Shown in pieces: positions 1 through 8,767 of a stretch of DNA of 16,738 nucleotides. The position numbers were made by a program, and so were the translations under genes. Origin of the DNA: Auxenochlorella pyrenoidosa (lineage: Eukaryota > Chlorophyta > Trebouxiophyceae > Chlorellales > Chlorellaceae); assembly GCA_001430745.1 (NCBI GenBank), contig KQ481983.1:1383953-1400690 (forward strand), written 5' to 3'. The notes under the pieces were generated by a model that worked only from the letters and a program-made list of their open reading frames with translations, was not told the origin of the DNA and made no database searches. Numbering within the stretch: position 1 is the first letter of the stretch; each line of letters starts with the position of its first letter.

Positions 1-1644
1 GGACAACTGTGAGTGGCAGTGTGCGGGGCTGGCAGGCGGCAGGGCTGCAGAGACAAGAGGGTGTGGTGGATTGTGCTGTGCCTCAACGGCAAGTGCCCGC
101 TCGCCTCCCTGCACGGCCTGAGCCCCCACCCACCCACCCCTCCTCCCCCACCCTGCCCACGCCCAGGCCCCTGCAACTACCCTGCCAACCCCTACTCCAA
201 CAAGCGCTGGTGCTGCGGCGACCACGCCGACACGCAGGGCACCCATTTTGACCTGTCCCTCTGGTGGGTGCTGGGGCAGGGAGGCTGGGAGGGCAGGGTG
301 AGCGGCTCGGCTTGCCTGGGCGGGCGCCGCGAGGCAGATGCCCCTGCCTCTGCCACCTGTCTCACCCTCCAAACCTAAAGAACCTCCCTCCCCCTCCCCT
401 GCTGCCTGGCAGGGCCTTTGAGAAGCTGGCCGACCTGAAGAACGGCATGGTGGGCATCCAGTGGCGGCGCGTGCCCTGCTCCTACCGCCCCTCCAGCCCC
501 GCCCCCGACGGCCCCACCGCCATGCCTGCCCGCGAGCAGCCCAAGGAGCTGGGCTACCCCGGCGACGCCTACTCCCCCGGCACCGACCTGGCGGGCCAGA
601 AGATGGTGGCGCGCTTTGACGACGCGGGCGCCAAGCAGGGTGCGAGCCGGCGGGGGAAGGGGGTGCGGGCTGTGGCAAGGGGGAAAGGACAGGGCAGAGG
701 TGGGCGGCTCTCATGCTGCCACCAATCCTACTGCCCTCCCCTCCCTCCTGTCCTGGCGTGCCCCCTCACTGCCCTTGCCGATCCCCCCTCCTCTCTCCCT
801 GCAGGCGCGGTGCGCCCCATGCAGAGCGGCGACCAGGGCGGGGGCGTCAAGGTGGTGACGCGCGGCGAGCTGCTGGCCGAGCGCGGTGGCGGCTCCGCCT
901 CTGCCTCCGCCTCTGCCTCCGCCTCTGCTGGCAGCGGCGGCTCTGCTGAGGCAGTTGCTGCAGCCCTGGCTGCCAGCAGCGACAACGACTGCACCGACAA
1001 CCCGCCCAAGGGCAGCACCTGCGCGCAGCAAACGGTGGGAGCCGGCTTCTGGAGGGCGCTGCACGGGAGGGTGTGAGTCGTCGCTCTGGGCCTTGCAGCC
1101 TGCGCTTGTGCAGCTGCCTGTTATGCGGATGCACGCGAGCAGCCCATCCCCTGCCCAACCTCCCTCCCTCCCCCCCTCCCTCCCCCGCCCCTCCCCACAG
1201 GCCAAGAAGCAGTGCGATCAGCCGTGGATGATGACGGGCAACTACTGCCGCGCAACCTGCGGGCGCTGCAAGATGGCCAGCCCCTCCCCGCCCACCGCCT
1301 CTGCCCAGTCATCCCCTGCCCCCTCTGGCAGCGGCGGCTGCAGCGATGTCACCCCTCCCGGCCAGGCCAGCTGCTCGCAGCAGAAGGCATGGGGCAACTG
1401 CGGGGAGGGCTGGATGTCCCAGTGGGGCTACTGCGCCGCCACCTGCGGGCGCTGCGGCGGCTCTGGCGGCTCGTCCGCCTCTGCCCACTCCTCTGCCTCG
1501 TCCAGCAGCGGCGACAGCAGCCAGGCCTCCGCCGCCGCCTCCGCTTCTGCCTCCAGCAGCGGCGGAGGCAGCAGCAGCTCTTCCGCCTCCGCCTCTGCCT
1601 CTGCCAGCTCTGGTGGCGTGCAGGCCTTTAGCGACAGCGGCTGA
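1..1644 (+). CDS. Expansin-like protein with two ShKT domains (left copy, 5' partial)
   Basis: This is the 3' part of an expansin-like gene, the paralogue of the complete gene at 16425-13846. Exons are <1-8, 167-263, 413-639, 805-1034 and 1201-1644, all with GT-AG introns and all matching the phases of the right copy. Exon 5 begins with the CPCNYP segment and carries the expansin motif THFDLS; exon 6 carries the end of the beta-barrel domain (WRRVPC). After a Pro-rich linker and a Ser-Ala linker, exons 7-8 encode two six-cysteine ShKT domains, each ending in ATCGRC, and a Ser/Ala-rich tail ending at TGA 1642-1644. Compared with the right copy, the barrel part seen here is unchanged, while replacements fall in the linkers and ShKT regions. 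It is presumably secreted and acts in the cell wall (inferred from the right copy). The signal peptide and the first part of the barrel lie outside the window, so whether this copy is intact cannot be judged. Confidence 0.85.
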
Positions 1645-1732
1645 GCACTCCCAGGTGCAAGCCTCGACAGCGGCTGAGCATGCCAGCTGAATCCTCCTCG
1701 AGACCCTCCACACCTCTGTCTGTGCATGCCCC

Positions 1733-1737
1733 TGTAA
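1733..1737 (+). terminator. Probable poly(A) signal TGTAA, left expansin gene
   Basis: TGTAA, the usual chlorophyte polyadenylation signal, lies 89 bases after the stop codon. The right copy has its own TGTAA at a similar distance but at a slightly different place. Confidence 0.5.
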
Positions 1738-2011
1738 ACTTGATTTGTTCCATTCATGCCTTGTTCTTCCTCTGCCTGCCCGCCTCGCCTACCCCATTCC
1801 CTCCCGAACTGCGCATGCATGCCCTGCCTGCTATCATATGCTGCTAAAGCTCCCCGTTTCGAGGCCCACCCTGCCATTCCCTCGATGCCTTCCTTCCCCG
1901 CTCTCCCCTTAAGGGACCCAGTCCTGCTCTCAGAACTGCTGGCAACCTATCTCTCATCCTGGCACTGCCTGCACGGCGGCGCCTCCACACGCGGCACATT
2001 GCCACCGCCTG

Positions 2012-2016
2012 TGTAA
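2012..2016 (+). terminator. TGTAA conserved at inner end of left arm
   Basis: TGTAA inside a 21-base block shared exactly with 13500-13480. The arm homology ends about 15 bases later. It may be an alternative distal poly(A) signal; this is inference. Confidence 0.3.
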
Positions 2017-2240
2017 CGCCCGTCCTTGCTGGTTAGCTACTGGTAGAGTCTGCCCCGGTCTTGAAGAGGGGAAGGGGGGGCAGGGCCGCAAGGCAGGTGG
2101 TTGCCTGAGCATGGCAACAGGCTGCGCCTCGCTGCGCCTGCTAACCTCGCGCAGCGGGGGCGAAGGAGAAAGTGGCGCTGGATTTCTTGACTTGTTTGCG
2201 CCGCTCTGCTGAGGAGCCGTCTTTTTTTCCCACCCCTGCA

Positions 2241-3172
2241 ATGCTGCCTCGCAGTGCTCCAGCCCTGCTGGCGCTGGCCCTGCTAGTTTGGGCTGGGGCC
2301 GCCACACGCCTCCTCCAGGTTTGGCAGTCTTCGCTCATCAAGCCTTGGTTGACTGTCGTCATTCAACTGCACTTGGGGGCAGCCGGGCACCTGCTTGCCT
2401 GCACCCTGCTGCCGCCCTCTCAAGGCGCCCGGCGGACTCCCCCTGGTTTCCCTGCCCACAGCAAGGTCCCGGGGTCAGGCCGCCAGAGTGCTCAACTGTG
2501 CCGTCTGACGAGTGGGACCTGGAGGAGATAGGTGCTAGGGGCTCGAGAACATTGCACTGTGATACTGCCTGTAGGCAAAGGGGCCAGCCGGGCAGGACCG
2601 TGTTCATCCTCGGCGCCCGTTTGCGGCGCGTCCTGCCGCTCATCCTCCTAACAGCACAACACCAACTCCCACCACCCCCCTCCTGCCGAAGAGTGCCACA
2701 TTGGGACTTGCGCAGGCAACCAGCGGTTCGACTGCGAGGCCCACGGTGGAGCTGTCAGGTTAGGCGCAGGGCGGCAGCCGCAGCACTGTGTCATCTACCA
2801 TGCCTTGGAATTCATTATTGCTGCTGTCACACAGCCGCCGCTCTATCTTGTGCCCTTGTGCAGTGGCGAGTACGTGCACTGCACGCTGGGCCCCACCAAC
2901 ACAACCGCGTCCATTTCGTGGGACTGCCCCGTGCAGAACGGCAAGGCACGTGGGCTGTCGGATGGTGCCAGCCCAGTGCGCATGCTTCCTGATTGACAAG
3001 CGCCGCACCAGCGTCTCCTTTTTATCATTCTTGTGCGAGTCAGTGTACCACCTACCTCTACGCTGCTTCCCTGCAGGTGGGCTGCAACAGCACGCAGCTG
3101 CAGAGCCAGATCCCAGCGTGCGCCCAGGAGCCCGTCCAGAGGATCCTCAGCAGCTGGTATGCACGAGACTGA
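2241..3172 (+). CDS. Small secreted eight-cysteine protein, family copy A
   Basis: I do not recognise this family; it is defined here by three paralogues in the window. Exons are 2241-2318, 2462-2531, 2692-2758, 2864-2945 and 3077-3172, giving 130 residues. The start is the ATG that opens a signal peptide (MLPRSAPALLALALLVWAG). The mature part has eight cysteines: one in exon 2 (PPECS), three in exon 3 (ECHIGTC and FDC), two in exon 4 (VHC and SWDC) and two in exon 5 (VGC and PAC), followed by EPVQRILSSW near the C-terminus. Intron positions and phases (0,1,2,0) equal those of copies B and C. The fourth intron appears to use a GC donor (AAG|GCACGT) where B and C have GT. Copy A is the most diverged member, for example lacking the FTEQW segment of B and C. 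Extracellular location with four disulfides is inferred; function is unknown. Confidence 0.8.
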
Positions 3173-3534
3173 CAGTCGGCTGATGACGGGCTGTGGGTCC
3201 GCCGCAACATTTCACGAGTGCAGTCTGCTGATGCACGCTGCACAATAGAGCCACAGTTTCACATGCCCTCTACATGTACCTGTGCACAGTCAAATGCCCG
3301 GGCTGCACAGCACTTTGTTGTCTCGAGGTCGACTTCCTCCCACAAGGGCAGTCCGCATGCAGCACAAGAACAACGGCCTGTGATACTGCCGACTGACTGC
3401 CGAGAGCTGTTGAGTACCCGGGCCGCTGGCTTTGCGAGGCCTTGCATGCATGCATTGACCAAAGCAACGCTTTCGGTCAGTATGCTGCATCTCAGATCCA
3501 CTCTCGATGTCTGCTCTCATGCCACGCGTGTGCA

Positions 3535-3539
3535 TGTAA
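3535..3539 (+). terminator. Probable poly(A) signal TGTAA for copy A
   Basis: This is the TGTAA I find downstream of the copy A stop codon, 362 bases away, before the AT-rich patch. Confidence 0.4.
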
Positions 3540-3591
3540 ATATGGAGAAGGTGTACGCGTGACATGCCTTGCCGCTGCCGTTGAGCCCACA

Positions 3592-3614
3592 GCATGCGCG
3601 GCATGCGCGGCATG
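3592..3614. repeat. Short 9-base tandem repeat
   Basis: Two and a half copies of GCATGCGCG follow each other. It lies between genes and has no evident function. Confidence 0.6.
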
Positions 3615-3979
3615 TACACTTGGCAGGGCTGAGTTGCGCTAGATCCACCTCCTTCGCCTTCATGACCTGTTGCTTTATAATTGTTAATGTGTGTCGATTA
3701 TATAGCGTGCGCAGGTGGCAGGAACCTCATCGTGCCTAGCTGGCCGTGTTGTCCGTGTCCTGGGCCTCGCACCGAGATATTGCGTTCAAGCTAGCTCCCT
3801 GCAGTTTAGTACTCCCATCCGAGCAATGGATGAGTACGGCAGCTCTTATGCGGATGGGTCAGCCCTGCTCCCAGCAGGGCTGGGCTGTCGGGGCCGCTTT
3901 CTGTCGTTCGAGCATTCCCAGAAGCTTTAAAACGTGGCTGCACGCACGAGCACAGTGTCTTGCCCCACGCCTGCACCGA

Positions 3980-6787
3980 ATGCCCTCTCAGTTGCTGCCG
4001 CTGCCGCTGCTGCTGCCCCGCCATGCCCTTGCTGCAGTGCGGCTGGATGGGTTCACTGGCTTGCATGACGAACTGTACATAGATGATTACGCAGCAGAGG
4101 AGGTGATCAGCGAGGTCCTGCAGGCCATGGCGTATGGGAGGGCCCGTTCCAGCGCAAGCTGGACTGCCTCGGGGCTGCGCGCCCTGGAGACCGGGCTGCG
4201 TGCCGTGGCCCAGGTGAGAAGGGGGCTGACCTCTGACCCCGGCATGTCAGCAACATGATTCGTGACGCAACCACGCCACTTCCAGAAGCTGTTGATGCCC
4301 AGCAGGGCTGCCAATCTCTCTCCTGGCCCTGCAGCACCAGGCGCCTAGCAGGACGCTGGAGGGCCAGCGGCAGGCTGCCCTGGAGCGCGTGAGCGGGGCG
4401 CTGAGCACCACGGGGAAGGTGGTCCCATTTGGCAGCTGGGTGGCTGGCCTGCACACCCCGGGTGGCGATGTCGACATGTCGCTGGTGGGGCCGCTGTCCT
4501 GGCAGCGGCTTGGGTACGAGTATGCAGGCGATGCCGAGTGCCTCTCTCGGCAGGAGAAGGTGGAGGTGCTCAAGGCAAGTTGGGCACTGCCAGCCCCTGC
4601 TGTCGCGCATCTGATTGCAAAGTCTCGCCCACAGCGACTGCGGTGCATGTGCTGCGCCCATCACCTCTCTTGCCGCGGCACCCGCTAGCCCCCTGCCCCC
4701 AAGCCGGCTGGACCGCGCCCCTCGGAACGTGCCTGCAGCATGCGCTGCAACGCCTTCGCAGGGGGGCCGTTGCACTCGGCTGGGTGCAGGGGGTGTGGAG
4801 GGCCCGCGTGCCCATCATCAAGTTCACCGATGCAGAGTCAGGCAAGACAGCGGCGCTCCGGTGCAGGCTGTCGGGGACAGCGCAGCGAGCATTTTTACAA
4901 CAAGGCACAAGCCCTCGTTGGCAATCCAAACACTGGCGCCTCAAGCCCTGAGCCCTGAAGTCTATTTCGACCCGGCTGACCTGCAGGGTTAGACTGCGAC
5001 GTCTCTGTTGATGGCCGGGCATCACTCTTCAAGTCGTTGCTGCTGGGCCAGCTGCAACGCCTGAACTGGCGAGTGGGGGCGCTTGTGCGCCTGGTGAGCC
5101 CTGCAGCGCGGCTGGCAAGTGCAGGGGCATCTGTCGCCGACAGCTGCGGATTGTCATGCATGGCGTGGTCATGCGCGGTGAGGCTGGGTGCAGGTGGACC
5201 AGCAAATGCAATAGCATCAGCGTAGCTCAATCCAGGCAGCACTGGCCACGCTGTTGCCGCAGGTGAAGCAGTGGGCTGCCACGGCGGGCATCAAAAGCGC
5301 GTCCGACGGCACTCTTAGCAGCCATGCCCTGACGCTCATGGCGAGTCTTGCCGGCTGAGGGCTGTGGGCTGTGCCTTGTCTTTTGTGGTCGCTGTGCGCA
5401 CCACTGCAACGTTGGCCACACCATACAAGCACTGGCAGCAGACCCCGCCCTCCTGCTGCCACCTGTGCAGGTGATTTGGCACCTTCAGATGCGCTCTCCG
5501 CGGGTGCTGCCGCCTGTCAAAGAGCTCTTCGACGACTTCCGGCCGCTGCAGGGCGGCGCAGAGCTGAGCATGAGCCTTCTGCGGGTGAGGGCGGTTGGCG
5601 CCTGCAAGCGGGGTTGGCGCCTGCAGCACGGCACGCCCATCCCGCGCGCGACGGGCCTTCCTCACACCCAAGGCCCTGCTCCTGCCTTACCCTGCCACTT
5701 CTTTGCAGGACAGCGGCCTGCGGCTGCGCAGCATGCGCACCCGGGGGGCCTTCCCCTGCGCCAACCACGAGACCCTGGCGGAGCTGCTCCTCTCCTTCTT
5801 CTCCGCCTGGTCCGGCCTGCTGCATGCCTGGCTGGAGGACTCGGGTGCAAGGTGAGGCCAGTCACCAGATGGCACTTGGGGCCTGGCATGCAGCGGGGTT
5901 TCAGAGCTTCTGCCCTGCTGCCCGCAGGTACGTGTGCGCAAGCGTGTGGGAGGGCAGCTATGCCACCAATCGCAGCTGGAGAGGCAAACTCTACTACTCT
6001 CCCATTGAAGGTGAAATGGGCTGGATGCTCTGGGCTGCACCGAGTTGGCTGCCGGCCAGCGAGCGCATGATTGCACGCCATGCCGCCCTTGTCTGGATGA
6101 GGGCCCTGCTCCTCTGCGCCTGCTCCACAGAGCCCGCCGACTCGACAGACAACGTGGCCCGTACGGTGCGAGCCCGTGGGGATGCCCGGCGCATCGCTGA
6201 GGCCTTCCTCCAGGCGGAGGAGCACTTGGCCTACTCCCTGGAGGACCGGGAAGGCAAGGCGCTTGCTCCACCAACCCTGCAGCAACTGGCGCGGCCTGCT
6301 GGCGCGGCATGCCCAGCAGCCGGCGCTTGCTGGCGCATCTCACTGGCCTCCTGGCAGCTCCACTTAGATGTGCTGCCCTGGACGGCCGAGTCATGGGTCC
6401 TTGCTGCAGATGCGGAAGAGGCGCTGCGCAACCTGTTTGGCGCTGGCGCTCTCAGGAGCAGTGGCGCCATCGGCCCGATGGGGGCGGGTGCGTGTGTGGG
6501 CACTGCAGCACCTGCCTCTGCACTTGCCCATTGCTAGCCTGCCCCGACCACACCTACAGCCGCTCATGCAGGCTGCCTGCAGGAGCTGGCGACGGTCTGG
6601 AGGCATCTGCTGGAGGCCAACCACAGCAGGCCAACCACAGCAATTCTCACCGGCCTGTCCTGCTGCAGGCACCATCCCGCTGCTGGCGGTGTCCCCCCTG
6701 CGAGTGCCGCACCACCTGGCGGGCTACGTCAACAGCAGCACCCTGCCGTCGCCCGCAGCGGTTGACCACAGGCAGCCTCGCGCCTGA
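3980..6787 (+). CDS. Non-canonical poly(A)/poly(U) polymerase (terminal nucleotidyltransferase)
   Basis: Enzymes of this family (Cid1/Trf4/URT1/HESO1 type) add A or U residues to RNA 3' ends. Exons: 3980-4213, 4335-4574, 4739-4841, 4987-5093, 5263-5340, 5471-5584, 5709-5851, 5928-6010, 6131-6487, 6669-6787; 525 residues. The nucleotidyltransferase motif FGSWVAGLHTPGGDVDMSL covers 110-128, with catalytic Asp123 and Asp125; the third Asp is Asp197 in GLDCDVS after VPIIKF. The helical region has LVRLVKQWA (225-233) and GTLSSHALTLMVIWHLQ (244-260). The PAP-associated region has NHETLAELLLSFF (311-323) and EPADSTDNVAR (368-378). Introns 2, 3 and 5 appear to have GC donors. The ATG at 3980 is chosen as the nearest to the conserved core; its Leu-rich N-terminus is not diagnostic. 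The end is less certain: without the last splice the frame stops at 6537. Substrate (A or U) and cell compartment cannot be read from the sequence. Confidence 0.85.
6615..6642. repeat. 14-base tandem duplication in last intron
   Basis: Two perfect copies of GGCCAACCACAGCA, inside the proposed last intron (6488-6668) of the nucleotidyltransferase gene. Confidence 0.75.
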
Positions 6788-6860
6788 CATTTGACCGGAC
6801 AGCGTGCACGGCAGCGGACCTGTGCTTGCACATATTCTGCCTGAGGCAGTACAATGGGAG

Positions 6861-6865
6861 TGTAA
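6861..6865 (+). terminator. Probable poly(A) signal TGTAA, nucleotidyltransferase gene
   Basis: TGTAA lies 74 bases after the proposed stop at 6787 and 324 bases after the alternative stop at 6537, so it favours the model with the extra last exon. It lies within the probable 3' UTR of the convergent gene that ends at 6919. Confidence 0.5.
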
Positions 6866-6918
6866 GCAGAGAGATGAGGCATGATGCAGGAAGGAGAGGT
6901 TGCAGAGGCGTGGCTGGC

Positions 6919-7656
6919 TCACTGCAACCCAGCCGTGGCCGCCAACTGCTGCTTGTGGGCCAGTGCCCAGCAGGGCGCAATGCGATAGTACTTGGACTCG
7001 CCCTGCTGACACCGCTCCACCCAGGTGCCTGGCTGACGGGAAAGCCCAAATGCCTGGCTGATGATCTGCGAGTGGGGGAGTCCGGGAGCAGGCCGTCATG
7101 TTGGGAGCATCCAGTGCTCACAGCCAGGCACCTGCTCGGAAAGGTGCCATTGGTTCGAGAGCACCAGGCAGAGCCAGGCTGCTGCCAGAGCGGTCGCCAG
7201 CTGTCCCACAGATCAATCCCTCGTTTGCCATGCCAGGCTGACCACCCACCGGCTGGCGGACGGCGGCCTCCTCCCGCGCTCCGAGCTCATCCAACGGGCG
7301 CAGCCACGGCATGGCCTGCCTGCTGCGCTCGTATACCTTGCGGCACAGCTCTCGAGCAGGCATCCAGTCTCTGCGGTCAGCCCAGCGCTGACGAAGCACC
7401 TCAAAGATCATGCTAGACAGGAGGCCGGGATCAAGCTGCAGCAGGGAGGCGGGGTGGGCGGCCACGCCAAGGGCTGGTGCGCCTGAAGGCACGCCACGAG
7501 CCGCACCGCCCAGGCTTGCAGCCTCCAGCGGAGCACCGCCTGCAGTGCTGCCGAGCCCTGCGGTTGGGGTGCCAAACACTGCCCCACCGCCGCCATGGCT
7601 GCCATTTGCAGCGGCATAGACGGCGGGTGTGCCTGTCACTGGGAAAGCCTGATGTA

Positions 7657-7697
<41 letters not shown>

Positions 7698-8287
7698 GGT
7701 GGCAGAAGGGCCTGCAAGGAGGACTGGACAACAGGCTGTGCTGGCTGCTGCTGATGCCGCATCGCAGGCAGTGGCTGCTGCTGCACCTGTAGCTGCATGG
7801 GTAGTGGCGCTGCAGGCTGCGCGTGATCAAACAGGCCTGCCAATGCGTGCGCCGGGGGCGCTGCCACGAATGTATCCTGCCCCAGTGCATCATGGCCGCA
7901 CTCAGACAGCAGCTCAATGTCGGTGGTGTCCAGCCAGCCCTGCTCTGTCATGCTGGCCAGGCCAGCTGGCACTGGGGCTGGCACAGGCTGCTCTACATGC
8001 AGCAGCGCCGCCCGGTCCGGGCCGCCTGCCCCGGCATGCGCGCGCTTGCGGTTGGCGGCATCTGCCATGTCAGCATCCAGCTGGCCAGGCTGGCCCAGCA
8101 GCTCCCCCTGTGTGTGCGCCCGCAGCTGCGCCTGCTGCCCCAGCTCCAGCACGCCTAAGCGCCGCCCCAGCGCCTCCACAGCCTCCCGATTGCTGTCCAC
8201 AAGCTCTGCCAGCACTTCGACCACCACGTCCGTCCCCTCTACCTGCTCCTCGAGATGATGGAGTCGGTGCGCGGTGGAGCCCAGCAC
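6919..8287 (-). CDS. Polyglutamine, coiled-coil protein of unknown function (5' end unresolved)
   Basis: Two exons are supported: 8287-7250 (346 codons, acceptor GCGCAG before 8287, donor CCG|GTGGGT) and 7065-6919 (48 codons plus TGA). The first begins with a likely coiled coil (LHHLEEQVEG to ALGRRLGVLELGQQ, roughly residues 9-50 of the exon). It continues through a low-complexity region rich in Gln, Ala, Pro and Gly with a run of about 13 Gln, and a region ending in LLSSMIFEVLRQRW. The joined C-terminus (LCRKVYERSRQAMPW, then IISQAFGLSRQPGTWVERC, then SKYYRIAP) looks globular, perhaps a winged-helix fold. Coiled coil, Gln-rich region and possible DNA-binding fold together suggest a nuclear regulator, but this is inference. 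Without the second splice the frame would run to 7118 with a non-coding-looking end. The upstream exons may be those at 9883-8768. No TGTAA was found downstream on this strand. Confidence 0.65.
7658..7696 (-). repeat. CAG trinucleotide repeat encoding polyglutamine
   Basis: Thirteen uninterrupted CTG units on the + strand, read as CAG (Gln) by the - strand gene. Pure codon repetition suggests the tract can change length. Confidence 0.95.
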
Positions 8288-8767
8288 CTGCGCATGACCA
8301 TGGGAGGGACAGCAGGCCCCAGAGTCAGCTTGCTGCCATGCAGAATTGCAACTTGATGAGCAGCTGCAGTCCATGCTGACGCGCGGCACAAAGCCCACCC
8401 AGCCGGCGGACAGCACGCTGGCTTGCACAAACGTATGTGCAACGGAAGGTGGAAATCAGCGCACCCCCACCTGGCCAGATCCCACTGGAGGCACTACAGG
8501 GCCAAGCGAGCCTGCAGCCAGTGGGGCATTGAGGCAGGCGTGGAGTGAGGATAGGACTGCGAGGCTCAGCACTGCAGCCTCTGAACTTGGCATTGGGTGC
8601 GCTGGGTCGCTGGCCCGCACCAACGCAGCAGCCTCGCCTGCCCATGCGTTCCCGCATCAAGCAAGGATGCAGAGAGCCTTCACCACATGAAGGCCTTCAC
8701 CACATGAAGGCCTTCATCACAAGAAGGCCTCGTCCCCCCCCTATGCGCGGCTGCAGGGGCGACTCAC
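8288..8767 (-). other. Unresolved region between two blocks of minus-strand exons
   Basis: This stretch must hold the intron or introns, or the gene boundary, between 9883-8768 and 8287-6919. The donor after 8768 leaves phase 1, whereas the exon starting at 8287 needs phase 0, so a direct join breaks the frame. A small extra exon is possible, for example about 8405-8380, starting after GTGCAAG and ending before GTGGGC, which would restore the frame. Alternatively the two blocks are separate genes. A 17-base tandem repeat lies here. Confidence 0.4.
8676..8726. repeat. 17-base tandem repeat, three copies
   Basis: Three head-to-tail copies of GCCTTCACCACATGAAG. The first two are identical; the third differs at two positions (TCATCACAAG). 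The repeat starts again but breaks off at 8727. It lies in non-coding sequence just downstream of the donor at 8768. Confidence 0.9.

Larger units (their letters stand above)
1..2031 (+). repeat. Left arm of a ~2 kb inverted repeat
   Basis: This stretch matches the reverse complement of 15494-13480 through exons, introns and 3' flank. Intron lengths are nearly equal in the two arms: 158/158, 149/151, 165/166 and 166/168. The first bases of the window correspond to 15494, so the arm probably continues beyond the window. The inner end is sharp: 21 matching bases run through 2031 and the sequences then differ. Identity falls from the outer end (exons 5-6 and intron 4 nearly identical) to the inner end (intron 7 and the 3' flank diverged). 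Confidence 0.9.
1645..2240 (+). other. 3' flank of left expansin gene and short intergenic gap
   Basis: No gene is seen here. Bases 1645-2031 still belong to the inverted repeat and are probably 3' UTR plus flank. An imperfect short duplication of the stop-codon region (around 1663-1684) is absent from the right arm. TGTAA motifs occur at 1733-1737 and 2012-2016. The part from 2032 to 2240 is unique to the left side and must hold the promoter and leader of the small secreted gene that starts at 2241; I see no clear TATA element in it. Confidence 0.6.
3173..3979. other. Intergenic region between copy A and the nucleotidyltransferase gene
   Basis: No convincing coding exon is seen. The first part is probably the 3' UTR of copy A up to the TGTAA at 3535-3539. 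A short 9-base tandem repeat lies at 3592-3614. An AT-rich patch at about 3670-3706, with TTTATAA (3674-3680) and ATTATATAG, stands out from the GC-rich background and could be core-promoter sequence for the downstream gene, about 275 bases before its ATG. An open frame runs from 3746 into the first exon of that gene, but its residues look non-coding. Confidence 0.45.

Noticed and set aside
9..378. Open frames across intron 4 of the left expansin gene, also conserved in the right arm
   Set aside because: They begin in the intron donor. Splicing 8 to 167 restores the expansin sequence exactly (VDNC-PCNYP), so conservation is explained by recent duplication.
711..1205. Minus-strand open frames opposite the Ser/Ala linker
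   Set aside because: They are shadows of the GCC-TCT codon repeats in the expansin exon.
3746..3979. Upstream extension of the nucleotidyltransferase first exon
   Set aside because: The frame is open, but the residues look non-coding and the ATG at 3980 is nearest the conserved core. An upstream non-coding or small coding exon cannot be excluded.
6488..6537. Nucleotidyltransferase ending at the TAG 6535-6537
   Set aside because: Splicing 6487 to 6669 keeps the frame, gives a coding-like last exon and places the stop near the TGTAA at 6861. Kept as an alternative only.
7118..7249. Unspliced C-terminus of the polyglutamine gene ending at 7118
   Set aside because: The stretch after 7250 looks non-coding, and a good GTGGGT donor with a CGCAG acceptor at 7066 gives a better continuation.
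7477..8379. Long + strand open frame (300 codons)
   Set aside because: It is antisense to the polyglutamine exon; it has Leu/Ala/Pro composition typical of the shadow of a GC-rich gene, and the - strand shows splice signals and a coiled coil.
8676..8726. Possible CRISPR-like array
   Set aside because: The repeats abut with no spacers, and the window is a eukaryotic nuclear sequence with introns.
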